A DNA stretch of 64,000 bases from NCBI RefSeq assembly GCF_014395785.1, contig NZ_CP060713.1, forward strand, positions 4,368,501 to 4,432,500. Direction: 5' to 3'. Of this stretch, positions 8,090 through 17,066 are shown in pieces. This DNA comes from Nocardioides mesophilus. Lineage in GTDB: Bacteria; Actinomycetota; Actinomycetes; Propionibacteriales; Nocardioidaceae. The position numbers and the translations under genes are program-made. Position 1 is the first letter of the stretch. Every line of letters begins with the position of its first letter. The notes beneath the pieces were generated by a model. That model saw only the letters and a program-made list of their open reading frames with translations. It was not told the origin of the DNA and made no database searches.

Positions 8090-9889
8090 TCAGGAAGGCC
8101 GGTCGGCCTTCTTGGTGCGGGGCTTCTTGCGCGGCCCGTCCGGGCGCTCGGCACCCGGGGAGCGTTCCGCACCGCTGTCCTGGCCGCCGCCTTCCCTCAA
8201 CGCGATCAGGCGACCGGAGATCCGGGTGTTCTCCAGCGCCCGCCACGTCTCCGGCGGCAGGTCGGCGGGAAGCTCGACGACGGAGTGGTCCCCCCGGATG
8301 TCGATGTGGCCGAAGTCGCCGCGGTTCAGGCCGCCCTCGTTGGCCAGCGCGCCCACGATCTGGCGCGGCTCGACACGATGCCTCTTGCCGACGGCGATCG
8401 TGTAGGGCGCCAGCGGCACCGACGAGCGGCCCTTGCGGGGGCCGCTCTCGCGGCGCTTGGGCCGCTCGTCCCGGTCGCGGCGGCGGCCCTTCTCGTGGTC
8501 CCAGACGCCGCCTGACTCGCGCTTGCCCTCGAACGCCCGCTGCGGGGTCTCGGCCTCCGGAGCCAGCAGCAGCGGCTCGTCGTCCTGGACCAGCACCGCC
8601 AGCGCCGCCGCGATGTCGGTGGCCGGCACGTCGTGCTGCTGCTCGTAGTCGGAGATCAGCTCGCGGAAGAAACCGAGCTTGTCCGACCCCAGTGCGGTGG
8701 TGATCGACTCGGTGAACTTGGCGACCCGGTTGGTGTTGACGTCCTCGACGCTCGGCAGCGGCATCAGGGTGAGCGGCTGCCGGGTGGCCCGCTCGATCGC
8801 CTTGAGCAGGTGCCGCTCGCGCGGCGTCACGAACGACAGCGCGTCACCGGTGCGGCCGGCCCGTCCGGTGCGACCGATCCGGTGCACGTAGGACTCGGTG
8901 TCGGTGGGGATGTCGTAGTTCACGACGTGGCTGATCCGCTCCACGTCGAGGCCGCGGGCCGCCACGTCGGTGGCCACCAGGATGTCCAGCCGACCGTCGC
9001 GCAGCTGGTCGATGGTCCGCTCCCGCTGCACCTGCGCGACGTCGCCGTTGATCGCCGCCGCCGAGAAGCCGCGGGCCCGGAGCCGCTCCGCGAGCACCTC
9101 GGTCGCCTGCTTGGTGCGGACGAAGATGATCATGCCCTCGAAGTTCTCGATCTCCAGCACCCGCGTGAGGGCGTCGAGCTTCTGCTGGTGGGTGACCATC
9201 AGGTAGCGCTGCGTGGTGTTGGCCGCGGTCACGGTCTTGTTCTTGACGGTGATCTCGGCGGCGTCGGTGAGGTACTTCTTCGAGATCCGGCGGATCTGCG
9301 CCGGCATCGTGGCCGAGAAGAGCGCGACGTGCTTGTCCGCCGGGGTGTCGGCCAGGATCGTCTCGACGTCCTCCTGGAACCCCATCTTGAGCATCTCGTC
9401 GGCCTCGTCGAGGACCAGGAATCGCAGCTGCGTGAGGTCGAGGGTGCCCTTCTCGAGGTGGTCCATGATCCGGCCCGGCGTGCCCACCACGACGTGCACC
9501 CCGCGACGCAGCGCGGAGAGCTGGACGCCGTACGCCTGGCCGCCGTAGACCGGCAGCACGTGCAGCCCGGGCAGGTGCGAGGCGTAGCGCTCGAAGGCCT
9601 CCGAGACCTGCAGCGCCAGCTCGCGCGTCGGCGCGAGCACCAGCGCCTGCGGCGCCTTCTGCTTGAGGTCGATCTGGCTGAGGATCGGCACCGCGAACGC
9701 CGCGGTCTTGCCGGTGCCGGTCTGGGCCAGCCCGACGACGTGGCGCCCGGCCAGCAGAGCAGGGATCGTCGCCGCCTGGATCGGCGAGGGCGTCTCGTAG
9801 CCGACGTCGGCGAGCGCCCGCAGGATGCGCTCGTCGATGCCGAGATCGGCGAAGCTGGGGCGCGGGTCGGACTCGACGTCAGAGGACAT
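8090..9889 (-). CDS. DEAD-box RNA helicase with DbpA-type RNA-binding domain
   Basis: 599 residues. Motifs in order: Q motif (GYETPSPIQAATIP), I AQTGTGKT, Ia PTRELALQV, II DEAD, III SAT, V ATDVAARGLD, VI HRIGRTGRAGR. After a basic linker (KGRRRDRDERPKRRESGPRKGR) comes a DbpA/CsdA-like RNA-binding domain near residues 490-560 (YTIAVGKRHRVEPRQIVGAL). It probably remodels RNA in ribosome assembly, cold adaptation or mRNA decay, like DeaD/CsdA. The ATG has no Shine-Dalgarno. Confidence 0.95.
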   Translation of the reverse strand: MSSDVESDPRPSFADLGIDERILRALADVGYETPSPIQAATIPALLAGRHVVGLAQTGTGKTAAFAVPILSQIDLKQKAPQALVLAPTRELALQVSEAFERYASHLPGLHVLPVYGGQAYGVQLSALRRGVHVVVGTPGRIMDHLEKGTLDLTQLRFLVLDEADEMLKMGFQEDVETILADTPADKHVALFSATMPAQIRRISKKYLTDAAEITVKNKTVTAANTTQRYLMVTHQQKLDALTRVLEIENFEGMIIFVRTKQATEVLAERLRARGFSAAAINGDVAQVQRERTIDQLRDGRLDILVATDVAARGLDVERISHVVNYDIPTDTESYVHRIGRTGRAGRTGDALSFVTPRERHLLKAIERATRQPLTLMPLPSVEDVNTNRVAKFTESITTALGSDKLGFFRELISDYEQQHDVPATDIAAALAVLVQDDEPLLLAPEAETPQRAFEGKRESGGVWDHEKGRRRDRDERPKRRESGPRKGRSSVPLAPYTIAVGKRHRVEPRQIVGALANEGGLNRGDFGHIDIRGDHSVVELPADLPPETWRALENTRISGRLIALREGGGQDSGAERSPGAERPDGPRKKPRTKKADRPS

Positions 9890-9895
9890 GGACCC

Positions 9896-9901
9896 AGGCT
9901 A
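9896..9901 (-). promoter_or_regulatory. -10 box TAGCCT for helicase (leaderless)
   Basis: TAGCCT on the minus strand, 6 nt before the ATG at 9889. Confidence 0.55.
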
Positions 9902-9952
9902 GTGGCGGCTGCCGTCGTCGCCACGATGGGTCCGTCGCCGCGGTGGCGGAGG

Positions 9953-10723
9953 TCACGACTCCAGCAGGAAGTGCGTGACCGCGGCGAGCCCGACCAGCAC
10001 GATGAACGCCCGCAGCGCCATCGGCGGCAAGCGCCGCCCGACGGTGGCCCCGATCTGGCCGCCGATCGCCGATCCGACCGCGATGAGGCCGGCCACCCGC
10101 CAGTCCACGTCGGCGACCAGGATGAAGACCACCGCGGCCACGCCGTTGACCAGAAGCGCCAGGACGTTCTTGGTGGCGTTGTTGCGCTGCATGGTCTCCT
10201 GCAGGCCGACCCCGAGGACGGCCATCAGCAGCACCCCCTGCGCGGCACCGAAGTAGCCGCCGTACACGCCGGTCAGCGCCACCAGTCCCCACACCCAGGC
10301 GGCCCCGTGCTCGGGCGGGGTCTGGCCGCGACGCTCCGCGCGGGCCGCGACCCGGCGGCTGAGCCGTGGCTGCAGCACCACCAGCACGCAGCCGAGCAGG
10401 ATCAGCACCGGCACCACGGCGTCGAAGGCGGCGGCCGGCAGCACCAGCAGCAGCACCGCGCCGGCGACGCCGCCGATCAGCGACGCGGAGCCGAGCCGGA
10501 CCAGCCGCGGCCACTGGCCGGCGAGCTCGCGGCGGTAGCCCACCGCCCCCGACAGCGAGCCGGGCACCAGCCCGACGGTGTTGGACACGTTGGCGGTCAC
10601 CGGCGGGATGCCCAGCGCCAGCAGCGTCGGGAACGTGATCAGCGTGCCCGAGCCGACCACCGTGTTGATCGTCCCGGCCGCGATCCCGGCGAACAGCACC
10701 GCAGCCATCTCCCAGCCGGTCAC
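9953..10723 (-). CDS. TSUP family permease (TauE/SafE)
   Basis: About 256 residues with seven to eight hydrophobic helices. The family signature near the N-terminus is AGTINTVVGSGTLITFPTLL, with the repeat-related GVYGGYFGAAQGVLLM in the second half. TSUP proteins export or import sulfite, sulfonates or other small organic anions; specificity is not readable here. The frame is open to 10867, but the first 48 residues are His/Pro-rich and unlike the family. GTG 10723 (VTGWEMAAVLFAG) or ATG 10708 are the realistic starts. It runs in the same direction as the slipin gene, 113 bp downstream of it. Confidence 0.85.
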   Translation of the reverse strand: MTGWEMAAVLFAGIAAGTINTVVGSGTLITFPTLLALGIPPVTANVSNTVGLVPGSLSGAVGYRRELAGQWPRLVRLGSASLIGGVAGAVLLLVLPAAAFDAVVPVLILLGCVLVVLQPRLSRRVAARAERRGQTPPEHGAAWVWGLVALTGVYGGYFGAAQGVLLMAVLGVGLQETMQRNNATKNVLALLVNGVAAVVFILVADVDWRVAGLIAVGSAIGGQIGATVGRRLPPMALRAFIVLVGLAAVTHFLLES

Positions 10724-10835
10724 CGGCGGGTCACCGTCGGCGCCGTGCGGGACGTGCGGTCGGTGCGGGCAGATCGAGCTGGGGCGGCTGTGCGGGTGGG
10801 ACGAGCACCGTGCGACGCCGAGACCGTCGCGCAGC

Positions 10836-11984
10836 TCACTGGGCCGGCGCCTCCCCCGGGTCTCCACCCAGAGCCGGGTCCGCCGGGGAGGGGAGGTCCG
10901 GCTCGGCTGCCGGACGCGCCGCGTGCGTCGGCGCCGCCGACTCCTGGGCCGCGGCGATGGCAGCGGCCACCTCCTCGTGGGCGCTCTGCAGCGAGCGGTC
11001 TGTCTCCGCAGTGGTGGCGTCGACGGCGGTGGCTCCCATGTCGACCCGCGTCCGCGGCCCCTCGACCTCGTCGGGGATGCCGCGCAGGCTGTTCATCGTG
11101 GAGCCGAGCCCCTCGAGGGCCTTGCCGATCTCGCTCGGCACGATCCACAGCTTGTTCGCGTCGCCCTCGGCGATCTTCGGCATCATCTGGAGGTACTGGT
11201 AGGCCAGCAGCGACTGGTCGGGGCGGCCGTCGTGGATGGCCTGGAAGACCGTCTGGATCGCCTGCCCCTCGCCCTGGGCCATCAGGATCTTGGACTCCCG
11301 GTCGGCCTGGGCCCGCAGGATCAGCGACTCCCGGTCACCCTCGGCGTTGAGGATCGCGGACTGCTTCGAGCCCTCGGCGGTGAGGATGGCGGCCTGCCGC
11401 TGTCCCTCCGCGGTCAGGATCACCGCGCGCTTCTCGCGGTCGGCCCGCATCTGCTTCTCCATCGAGTCCTTGATCGACGGCGGCGGGTCGATCCCCTTGA
11501 GCTCCACGCGGTTCACGCGGATGCCCCACTTGCCGGTGGCCTCGTCGAGGACGCCGCGCAGGCCGGAGTTGATCTGGTCACGGCTGGTCAGCGTCTCCTC
11601 GAGGTCCATGCCGCCGACGATGTTGCGCAGCGTCGTCATCGTCAGCTGCTCGATGGCCTGGATGTAGTTGGCGATCTCGTAGGTCGCCGCGACCGGGTCG
11701 GTGACCTGGAAGTAGATGACCGTGTCGATGGAGACCACGAGGTTGTCCTCGGTGATCACCGGCTGCGGCGGGAAGGAGACCACCTGCTCGCGCAGGTCGA
11801 TCATGTAGTGCAGCTTGTCGATGAACGGCACGACGATGTTGAGACCGGCGGGCAGCGTCGCCTTGTACTTCCCGAAGCGCTCGACGATCCCTGCGCGTGC
11901 CTGCGGCACGATCCGCACGGTCTTGGCGAGCACCAGGACCGCGAGGATCGCGAGCAGGGCGAACAGCACCAGTGCAACCGGCAT
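10836..11984 (-). CDS. SPFH/Band 7 (slipin-type) membrane protein
   Basis: 382 residues. One N-terminal membrane anchor (VALVLFALLAILAVLVLAKTV) precedes the SPFH core (residues about 25-190). A coiled-coil region then repeats a ten-residue pattern five times (VILTAEGQRQ, AILTAEGSKQ, AILNAEGDRE and so on). The C-terminus is Ala/Pro/Glu-rich and probably disordered. Slipins form oligomeric scaffolds in membrane microdomains and are classically paired with NfeD proteins, as here (19 bp apart). M. tuberculosis has the same pair (Rv1487/Rv1488, from memory). The start has AAGGGGA as Shine-Dalgarno. Confidence 0.92.
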   Translation of the reverse strand: MPVALVLFALLAILAVLVLAKTVRIVPQARAGIVERFGKYKATLPAGLNIVVPFIDKLHYMIDLREQVVSFPPQPVITEDNLVVSIDTVIYFQVTDPVAATYEIANYIQAIEQLTMTTLRNIVGGMDLEETLTSRDQINSGLRGVLDEATGKWGIRVNRVELKGIDPPPSIKDSMEKQMRADREKRAVILTAEGQRQAAILTAEGSKQSAILNAEGDRESLILRAQADRESKILMAQGEGQAIQTVFQAIHDGRPDQSLLAYQYLQMMPKIAEGDANKLWIVPSEIGKALEGLGSTMNSLRGIPDEVEGPRTRVDMGATAVDATTAETDRSLQSAHEEVAAAIAAAQESAAPTHAARPAAEPDLPSPADPALGGDPGEAPAQ

Positions 11985-12003
11985 GGTGTCCCCTTCTGTT
12001 GTG

Positions 12004-12483
12004 TCAGTTCTCGGAGTGGTTCGGAGGCGGGTCGAGCCGCGGGATCTCGTGCACCAGCGCGGTCGCCCCCTTGATCTGGAACACGTCGACGCGGGCCCCC
12101 TCGGGGATCACCCGGGTCTCGTCGTAGGCACGGGCGGTCCACAGCTCACCGTTGATCCGCACCTGGCCGGAGTCGGCGCTGACCTCGGCGACGACGACGC
12201 CCTGCTTGCCCACGAGCGCGTCGTGGCCCAGGGTCAGCTCGGGCCCGGAGTGCAGCCGCTTGACGATGCCAGGCCGGACCAGCGCCAGCATCGCCACCGA
12301 CGTGGCGAGGGCGGCGATGATCTGCGCGGCCACCGGCAGGCCGATCAGCGCGGTGAGGATGCCGACGCCGGCCCCCGCCGCGAGCATCAGCAGGACCAGG
12401 TCCAGGCTCAGCAGCTCGGCGGCGGCGAGCAGGACCATGAGACCGGTCCAGATCTGCCAGCCGTACTCGTCGAACCACTCCAT
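12004..12483 (-). CDS. NfeD family membrane protein
   Basis: 159 residues. Two or three N-terminal membrane helices (WTGLMVLLAAAELLSLDLVL; AAQIIAALATSVAMLALV) are followed by a C-terminal OB-fold (DALVGKQGVVVAEV to RVDVFQIKGATALVHEI). This is the short NfeD class without a ClpP-like protease domain. The OB domain is thought to work with the partner slipin encoded directly downstream. It is the first gene of the pair and has no Shine-Dalgarno. Confidence 0.92.
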   Translation of the reverse strand: MEWFDEYGWQIWTGLMVLLAAAELLSLDLVLLMLAAGAGVGILTALIGLPVAAQIIAALATSVAMLALVRPGIVKRLHSGPELTLGHDALVGKQGVVVAEVSADSGQVRINGELWTARAYDETRVIPEGARVDVFQIKGATALVHEIPRLDPPPNHSEN

Positions 12484-12489
12484 GCCTGC

Positions 12490-12495
12490 AGCCTA
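12490..12495 (-). promoter_or_regulatory. -10 box TAGGCT for NfeD/slipin pair (leaderless)
   Basis: TAGGCT on the minus strand, 6 nt before the ATG at 12483; it lies just 3' of the ABC ATPase gene, giving the NfeD-slipin pair its own promoter. Confidence 0.5.
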
Positions 12496-12502
12496 GTCGC
12501 GC

Positions 12503-13303
12503 TCAGGCGCCGCGCGGCTTCGCTCGGCGGCGCGCCGCCCAGCGACCGTCCTGGTGCTGCAGCACCAGCGGCATCCCGAAGGTGTCGGAGAGGATCTCCT
12601 CGGTCATCACGTGCTCCAGCGGACCGGCGGCGACCACCCGTCCGCGGCGCATCAGCAGCGCGTGCGTGAAGCCGGGCGGGATCTCCTCGACGTGGTGGGA
12701 GACCAGCACGGTGGCCGGGGCGGCCTCGTCCATCGCGAGCGTCGACAGGGTGGAGACCAGGTCCTCGCGGCCGCCGAGGTCGAGACCGGCGGCCGGCTCG
12801 TCGAGCAGCAGCAGCTCGGGGTCGGTCATCAGCGCACGGGCGATCTGCACCCGCTTGCGCTCGCCCTCGCTGAGGGTGCCGAAGGTGCGGTCCACCAGGT
12901 GCGCGACCCCGAGCTCCGCGAGCAGCTCGTCGGCCCGCTGGTGGTCGAGCTCGTCGTACCGCTCGCGCCAGCGGCCGAGAACGGCGTACGACGCGGAGAC
13001 CACCACGTCGTGCACCCGCTCGTCGCGGGGGATCCGCTCGGCCAGCGACGCGCTGGTCAGGCCGATCCGAGGCCGCAGCTCGAAGACGTCGACGGTGCCG
13101 AGCACCTCGCCGAGGATGCCGGCCACTCCGCCGGTCGGGTGGATCTGCGCCGAGGCCACCTGCAGCAGCGTGGTCTTGCCGGCACCGTTGGGGCCGAGGA
13201 TCACCCAGCGCTCGTCCTCCTCGACGGTCCAGTCCACGCCCTCGATCAGGGTGGCGGTCCCGCGACGGACCGAGACGTCGGCGAGCTCGAGAACGGGATC
13301 CAT
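12503..13303 (-). CDS. Stand-alone ABC ATPase (COG1119/ModF-like)
   Basis: 266 residues. Walker A GPNGAGKTT, signature LSEGERKRV (Glu replaces the first Gly of LSGGQ, typical of the COG1119 group), Walker B LLLLDEPAAGLD, H-loop VSHHVEEI. The C-terminus is short and basic (RRRAKPRGA). No permease gene adjoins it, so the partner and substrate are unknown. Some relatives are soluble regulators rather than transporters. Upstream of the ATG lies AGGAAG as a possible Shine-Dalgarno. Confidence 0.85.
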   Translation of the reverse strand: MDPVLELADVSVRRGTATLIEGVDWTVEEDERWVILGPNGAGKTTLLQVASAQIHPTGGVAGILGEVLGTVDVFELRPRIGLTSASLAERIPRDERVHDVVVSASYAVLGRWRERYDELDHQRADELLAELGVAHLVDRTFGTLSEGERKRVQIARALMTDPELLLLDEPAAGLDLGGREDLVSTLSTLAMDEAAPATVLVSHHVEEIPPGFTHALLMRRGRVVAAGPLEHVMTEEILSDTFGMPLVLQHQDGRWAARRRAKPRGA

Positions 13304-13421
13304 GTCGTGGTGGGTCTTCCTCGCGTGGCAACGGCTGCTGGAGTGCTCAACCTACCTGCAGCCGGCGGCGCCGCGGCCGCGACCCGGCCGGGCTCGCCGC
13401 ACGACTGCGGTGCGGTCCACG

Positions 13422-13427
13422 TAGCCT
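13422..13427 (+). promoter_or_regulatory. -10 box TAGCCT (leaderless)
   Basis: TAGCCT lies 6 nt before the GTG at 13434. Confidence 0.55.
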
Positions 13428-13433
13428 CGTTCC

Positions 13434-14165
13434 GTGTCCAGCACCCTGCCTCCCTCCGCCCGTCTGGCGTTGTGGTTCTCTGCGTGGGTCGAGGGCGGCG
13501 CCAGCCTCGACGAGGCCCGGGACGCCGTGGTCGGCGACGACGCCTCCCACCACGTGGTGGGGCTGCCGGACCACGACGACGCGGTGCCGCTGATCCTCGC
13601 CCTCGGGCTGCTGCGTGCCGAGGGCGGCCGACGCGGCGTGCTCGCGCTGCCGGCGCCCGGCGACCCGCTCGGGCTGGCCGGTCCCGCCGGGTTCAACGCC
13701 GAGGTGGTCGACGCCGGCGAGGGGGTGGTGGTCGAGGGCGCCGAGCTCGGTCTGGTCCCGCACCGGGTCGGGGCCGCGGTGCAGTGGACCTGCCACGACG
13801 CCCGGGTCGCGGCGCACGTCCCGGACCCCGGCGAGGCCGACTCCGGCCTGCGCCGGGCACTGCTCGGCACCACCGAGCAGCTCGCCGACCTCGACGTGGC
13901 CCGCTGGCGGCCGGAGGTGGCCGACGCGCTGCTCGACCTGCGCCGCGAGGCCGACCTGGTCCTTCCCCGGGCGATGGCGCCGCGCGCCGTACGCCTGGTC
14001 TCGCTGTCCTCCCGGTGCCGCACCATCGTCGAGCTGGCCCTGGAGGACGACGGCGGCAGCGTCACGGCGCTCGAGGCCGACGCCCGCAGGGCCGCGCTGC
14101 TCCCCCTCGACCACGCTGCGAGACGTGGGTTGGTTGCGGCCTGCGCCTACCCGTGGCAGGGATAG
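13434..14165 (+). CDS. Conserved actinobacterial hypothetical protein
   Basis: 243 residues from a GTG start. I do not recognise a characterised domain. It is soluble and acidic, with an N-terminal helix-rich part (LWFSAWVEGGASLDEARDAVVG) and conserved-looking motifs such as LPAPGDPLGLAGPAGFNAEVV and AVQWTCHD. The composition (Ala/Leu/Asp/Arg with normal hydrophobic periodicity) and GC-rich third positions support real coding. It sits 12 bp upstream of serB on the same strand, but serB has its own -10-like box, so shared function is not implied. Confidence 0.75.
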   Translation: MSSTLPPSARLALWFSAWVEGGASLDEARDAVVGDDASHHVVGLPDHDDAVPLILALGLLRAEGGRRGVLALPAPGDPLGLAGPAGFNAEVVDAGEGVVVEGAELGLVPHRVGAAVQWTCHDARVAAHVPDPGEADSGLRRALLGTTEQLADLDVARWRPEVADALLDLRREADLVLPRAMAPRAVRLVSLSSRCRTIVELALEDDGGSVTALEADARRAALLPLDHAARRGLVAACAYPWQG

Positions 14166-14168
14166 CCT
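14163..14168 (+). promoter_or_regulatory. -10 box TAGCCT for serB (leaderless)
   Basis: TAGCCT lies 9 nt before the serB ATG and overlaps the stop codon of the preceding gene. Confidence 0.5.
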
Positions 14169-14177
14169 CGGCGAGCC

Positions 14178-15392
14178 ATGACGACCCCCTCACCTGACAC
14201 CGTGCTCATCACGTTCACCGGCATGGACCGTCCCGGCGTCACCTCCACCGTCTTCACGGCGCTGGCGGCGTTCGGCGGCGAGGTCCTCGACATCGAGCAG
14301 ATCGTGCTGCGTCGCCGGCTGGTGCTGGGCGTGCTGGTGAGCGCGTCGCGGGACCCGAAGGCGCTGCGTGCCGCGGTCGAGCGGGTCGCCGCGGACCTCG
14401 ACATGCAGGTCGCGGTCGAGCGCGGCGAGGGCGACAACCGTGCCCGGCGTGGCGGCCGCACGCACGTCACCGTGCTGGGCATGCCGCTGCGGCCCGGGCC
14501 GGTCGCCGCGATCGCGGGCCGGATCGCCGACACCGGGGCGAACATCGACCGGATCGAGCGGATGGCGCGCTACCCGGTCACCGCCATCGAGCTGCATGTC
14601 TCCGGCGCCGACCCCGACCGGCTCCGGGTCGTGCTCGCCGAGGAGGCGGCCCGGCAGAGCGTCGACGTCGCGGTGCAGCCGGCCACCCTGCTGCGGCACG
14701 GGATGCGGCTGATCGTGATGGACGTGGACTCCACGCTCGTGCAGGGCGAGGTGATCGAGATGCTGGCCGAGCGGGCCGGCTGCCTGGACCGGGTCGCGCA
14801 GGTGACCGAGGCGGCGATGCGCGGCGAGCTCGACTTCGAGCAGTCGCTCCGGGAGCGGGTGGCGCTGCTCGAGGGGCTCGACGCCGGGGCGCTCGACGAG
14901 GTGTACGACGCGCTGCAGCTGGCGCCCGGTGCCCGGACGATGGTCCGGACCCTGAAGCGGTTGGGCTACCGGTTCGCGATCGTCTCCGGCGGCTTCACCC
15001 AGGTGACGGACCGGATCGCCGCGGACCTCGGGATCGACTTCACCGCCGCCAACGAGCTCGAGGTCGTCGCCGGCCGGCTGACCGGCCGGATCCTCGGGCC
15101 CGTGGTGGACCGGGCCGGCAAGGCGGAGGCGCTGCGCCGCTTCGCCGCGGCCGCCGGGGTGACCCCTGCCGCCACCATCGCGATCGGCGACGGTGCGAAC
15201 GACCTCGACATGCTGGCCGCGGCCGGGCTCGGGATCGCCTTCAACGCCAAGCCGGTGGTGCAGCGTGCCGCCGACACGGCCGTGAACGTGCCCTACCTCG
15301 ACGCGATCGTCTACCTGCTCGGCATCAGCCGGGAGGAGATCGAGGCGGCGGACGCCGAGGCCGGCGTCACCACCCCCGCTCCGCCGCTCTGA
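14178..15392 (+). CDS. serB: Phosphoserine phosphatase SerB
   Basis: 404 residues. Two N-terminal ACT-type regulatory domains (ITFTGMDRPGVTSTVFTAL from residue 11, then HVTVLGMPLRPGPVAAIAG) precede a HAD phosphatase domain. The nucleophile motif is DVDSTLVQGEV (Asp182), followed by IVSGGFTQV and GDGANDLDML. It catalyses the last step of L-serine synthesis; the ACT domains suggest feedback by serine or glycine. Length and domain order match mycobacterial SerB2. The C-terminal AEAGVTTPAPPL tail is not conserved. It is convergent with the phosphatase gene. Confidence 0.95.
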   Translation: MTTPSPDTVLITFTGMDRPGVTSTVFTALAAFGGEVLDIEQIVLRRRLVLGVLVSASRDPKALRAAVERVAADLDMQVAVERGEGDNRARRGGRTHVTVLGMPLRPGPVAAIAGRIADTGANIDRIERMARYPVTAIELHVSGADPDRLRVVLAEEAARQSVDVAVQPATLLRHGMRLIVMDVDSTLVQGEVIEMLAERAGCLDRVAQVTEAAMRGELDFEQSLRERVALLEGLDAGALDEVYDALQLAPGARTMVRTLKRLGYRFAIVSGGFTQVTDRIAADLGIDFTAANELEVVAGRLTGRILGPVVDRAGKAEALRRFAAAAGVTPAATIAIGDGANDLDMLAAAGLGIAFNAKPVVQRAADTAVNVPYLDAIVYLLGISREEIEAADAEAGVTTPAPPL

Positions 15393-15434
15393 CCGACCGC
15401 GCCGACCGCACCGTCAGTCCGGCCGCGCGGGGGC

Positions 15435-15944
15435 TCAGCCGTGGCCGACGTGGAAGCCCACCAGCCGACCGGTCTCGGCGCCGAGCTCGAGCCACGGCAC
15501 CTCGACGTCGAACACCGCGAGCGCCGAGGTGGGGAAGCCGCCCATCAGCCCGCTGGTCGCGTCCACGTCGCCGGCCCCGTCGTCGAGCAGGTGGCAGAGG
15601 TAGGAGGCGGTCGGGTTGTGGCCCACCAGGATCACCGTGCGCGCCTGCCCGGGCACCGACTGCAGCGTCTCCAGGGCCGCCTCCGTGTCGCCGTGGTAGA
15701 TCGCGTCGTCGAAGCTGACCGATGCCGAGGAGCCGCTCGCGCGACACACCTCGTCCCAGGTCATCCGGGTCCGGACCGCCGGTGAGACCACCGCGTGGTC
15801 GGGGACCAGCTGCGTCGCGGCGAGGTGGCGTCCCGCGGCGGCGGCGTCCAGGACGCCTCTCTCACTGAGCCGGCGGTCCTGGTCGTCGGCTGCGAACGGC
15901 TCGGCCTTGGCATGTCGCATGACGATCAGCCGGCGCTCGGTCAC
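15435..15944 (-). CDS. SixA-type histidine phosphatase
   Basis: 169 residues. The RHG-like motif is MRHAKAEPF at the N-terminus, followed by RRLSERGVLDAAAAGRHL, a conserved Arg in SPAVRTRMTWDEV, and the second catalytic His in VILVGHNPTASYL. This is the short histidine-phosphatase class of SixA, which dephosphorylates phosphohistidine on signalling proteins; actinobacterial members may act on other phosphates. GTG start 15944. It diverges from cphB, and the two starts are only 33 bp apart. Confidence 0.88.
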   Translation of the reverse strand: MTERRLIVMRHAKAEPFAADDQDRRLSERGVLDAAAAGRHLAATQLVPDHAVVSPAVRTRMTWDEVCRASGSSASVSFDDAIYHGDTEAALETLQSVPGQARTVILVGHNPTASYLCHLLDDGAGDVDATSGLMGGFPTSALAVFDVEVPWLELGAETGRLVGFHVGHG

Positions 15945-15964
15945 GGCAGCACTGTGCCACCCCT

Positions 15965-15970
15965 TAGGCT
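15965..15970 (+). promoter_or_regulatory. -10 box TAGGCT for cphB (leaderless)
   Basis: TAGGCT lies 7 nt before the cphB ATG, inside the 33-bp gap shared with the divergent phosphatase gene. Confidence 0.55.
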
Positions 15971-15977
15971 CTCGTGC

Positions 15978-17066
15978 ATGCCGAACGGGCCAGAAGACCT
16001 CGACCCCTCACCCACCCTGACGGTTTCACCCCCGGTTCCGCCGGCCGGGCCGCTGATGGCCATCGGCGGCGCGGAGGACAAGCTCGGTCGCCGCACCATC
16101 CTCAACCACTTCGTCACCCTGGCCGGGGGCAGCGACGCCCGGATCGTCGTCGTCCCCACCGCGTCCTCGCTGGGCCCGGAGATCGTCGAGGTGTACGACG
16201 CGCTGTTCCGCAGGCTCGGAGCCGGCGAGGTCATGGTGGCGCGCCCGGAGTCGCGCGAGGAGGCCGAGGACCCGGAGCTGGTGGCGCGGCTCGACAACGC
16301 CACCGGCGTCTTCATGACCGGCGGCAACCAGCTGAAGCTGTCGGCGATCGTCAACGGCACCGCGTTCGGCGAGGCGCTGAAGGCCGCTCACCGCCGGGGG
16401 GTGGTGGTCGCCGGCACCAGCGCCGGAGCGAGCATCCAGTCCTCGCACATGGTGGCCTTCGGCACCGGCGGCTCGACCCCCAAGCAGCGGATGACCCAGC
16501 TCGCCGCCGGGCTCGGCCTCGTCCGCGACGTCGTGATCGACCAGCACTTCGGCCAGCGCAACCGCTACGGCCGGCTGCTGATGCTGGTCGCGCAGAGCCC
16601 GCAGCTGCTCGGCATCGGGATCGACGAGGACACCGCCGCGGTCATCACCGAGGAGGACGGCCGCGAGCTGCTGCGGGTGATCGGCAAGGGCGTCGTGACG
16701 ATCTTCGACGGCCGCGCCATCGTCTCCAACGCCCACGAGGCCCGCCGTACCGCACCGCTGCTCGCCTCCGGAGTGGTGATGCACGTGCTGCCGGCCGGAT
16801 CGCTGTTCGACCTCGCCACCAAGGCGCTGGTCCGGGAGCCCGTGCCTGTCGACCCGGCGACAGCCGAGGAACTGGCGCTGGCGGGCCGCGACCTGCGACG
16901 GTTGGCCCGCGACATCGCCGCCGGCGACATCTCGCCCACCGTGCTGCGTCGCCGGCGGGCCCGCCAGCAGCACGACGACCAGCACCAGGACGACCTGCAC
17001 TACGACGAGCAGCACCACGACGACGGGCAGCGCGGGGACCCGTCCCGACAAGGAGATCTGGCATGA
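15978..17066 (+). CDS. cphB: Cyanophycinase CphB
   Basis: 362 residues of the S51 serine-peptidase family. The nucleophile Ser is in VVAGTSAGASIQSSHM; other landmarks are GPLMAIGGAEDKLG, FMTGGNQLKL and VVIDQHFGQRNRYGRL. It hydrolyses the multi-Arg-poly-Asp polymer to beta-Asp-Arg dipeptides. The core ends near residue 320; the last 40 residues are odd, with a basic patch followed by a His/Asp/Gln-rich tail (QQHDDQHQDDLHYDEQHHDD). It lies upstream of cphA, linked by a small ORF whose ATG overlaps the cphB stop. Confidence 0.95.
   Translation: MPNGPEDLDPSPTLTVSPPVPPAGPLMAIGGAEDKLGRRTILNHFVTLAGGSDARIVVVPTASSLGPEIVEVYDALFRRLGAGEVMVARPESREEAEDPELVARLDNATGVFMTGGNQLKLSAIVNGTAFGEALKAAHRRGVVVAGTSAGASIQSSHMVAFGTGGSTPKQRMTQLAAGLGLVRDVVIDQHFGQRNRYGRLLMLVAQSPQLLGIGIDEDTAAVITEEDGRELLRVIGKGVVTIFDGRAIVSNAHEARRTAPLLASGVVMHVLPAGSLFDLATKALVREPVPVDPATAEELALAGRDLRRLARDIAAGDISPTVLRRRRARQQHDDQHQDDLHYDEQHHDDGQRGDPSRQGDLA

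Noticed and set aside
8633-11350. A 905-codon open frame on the plus strand opposite the helicase, TSUP and slipin genes
   Set aside because: Antisense noise with Arg/Gln/Gly-rich sequence and no family resemblance; the opposite-strand genes have complete motifs.
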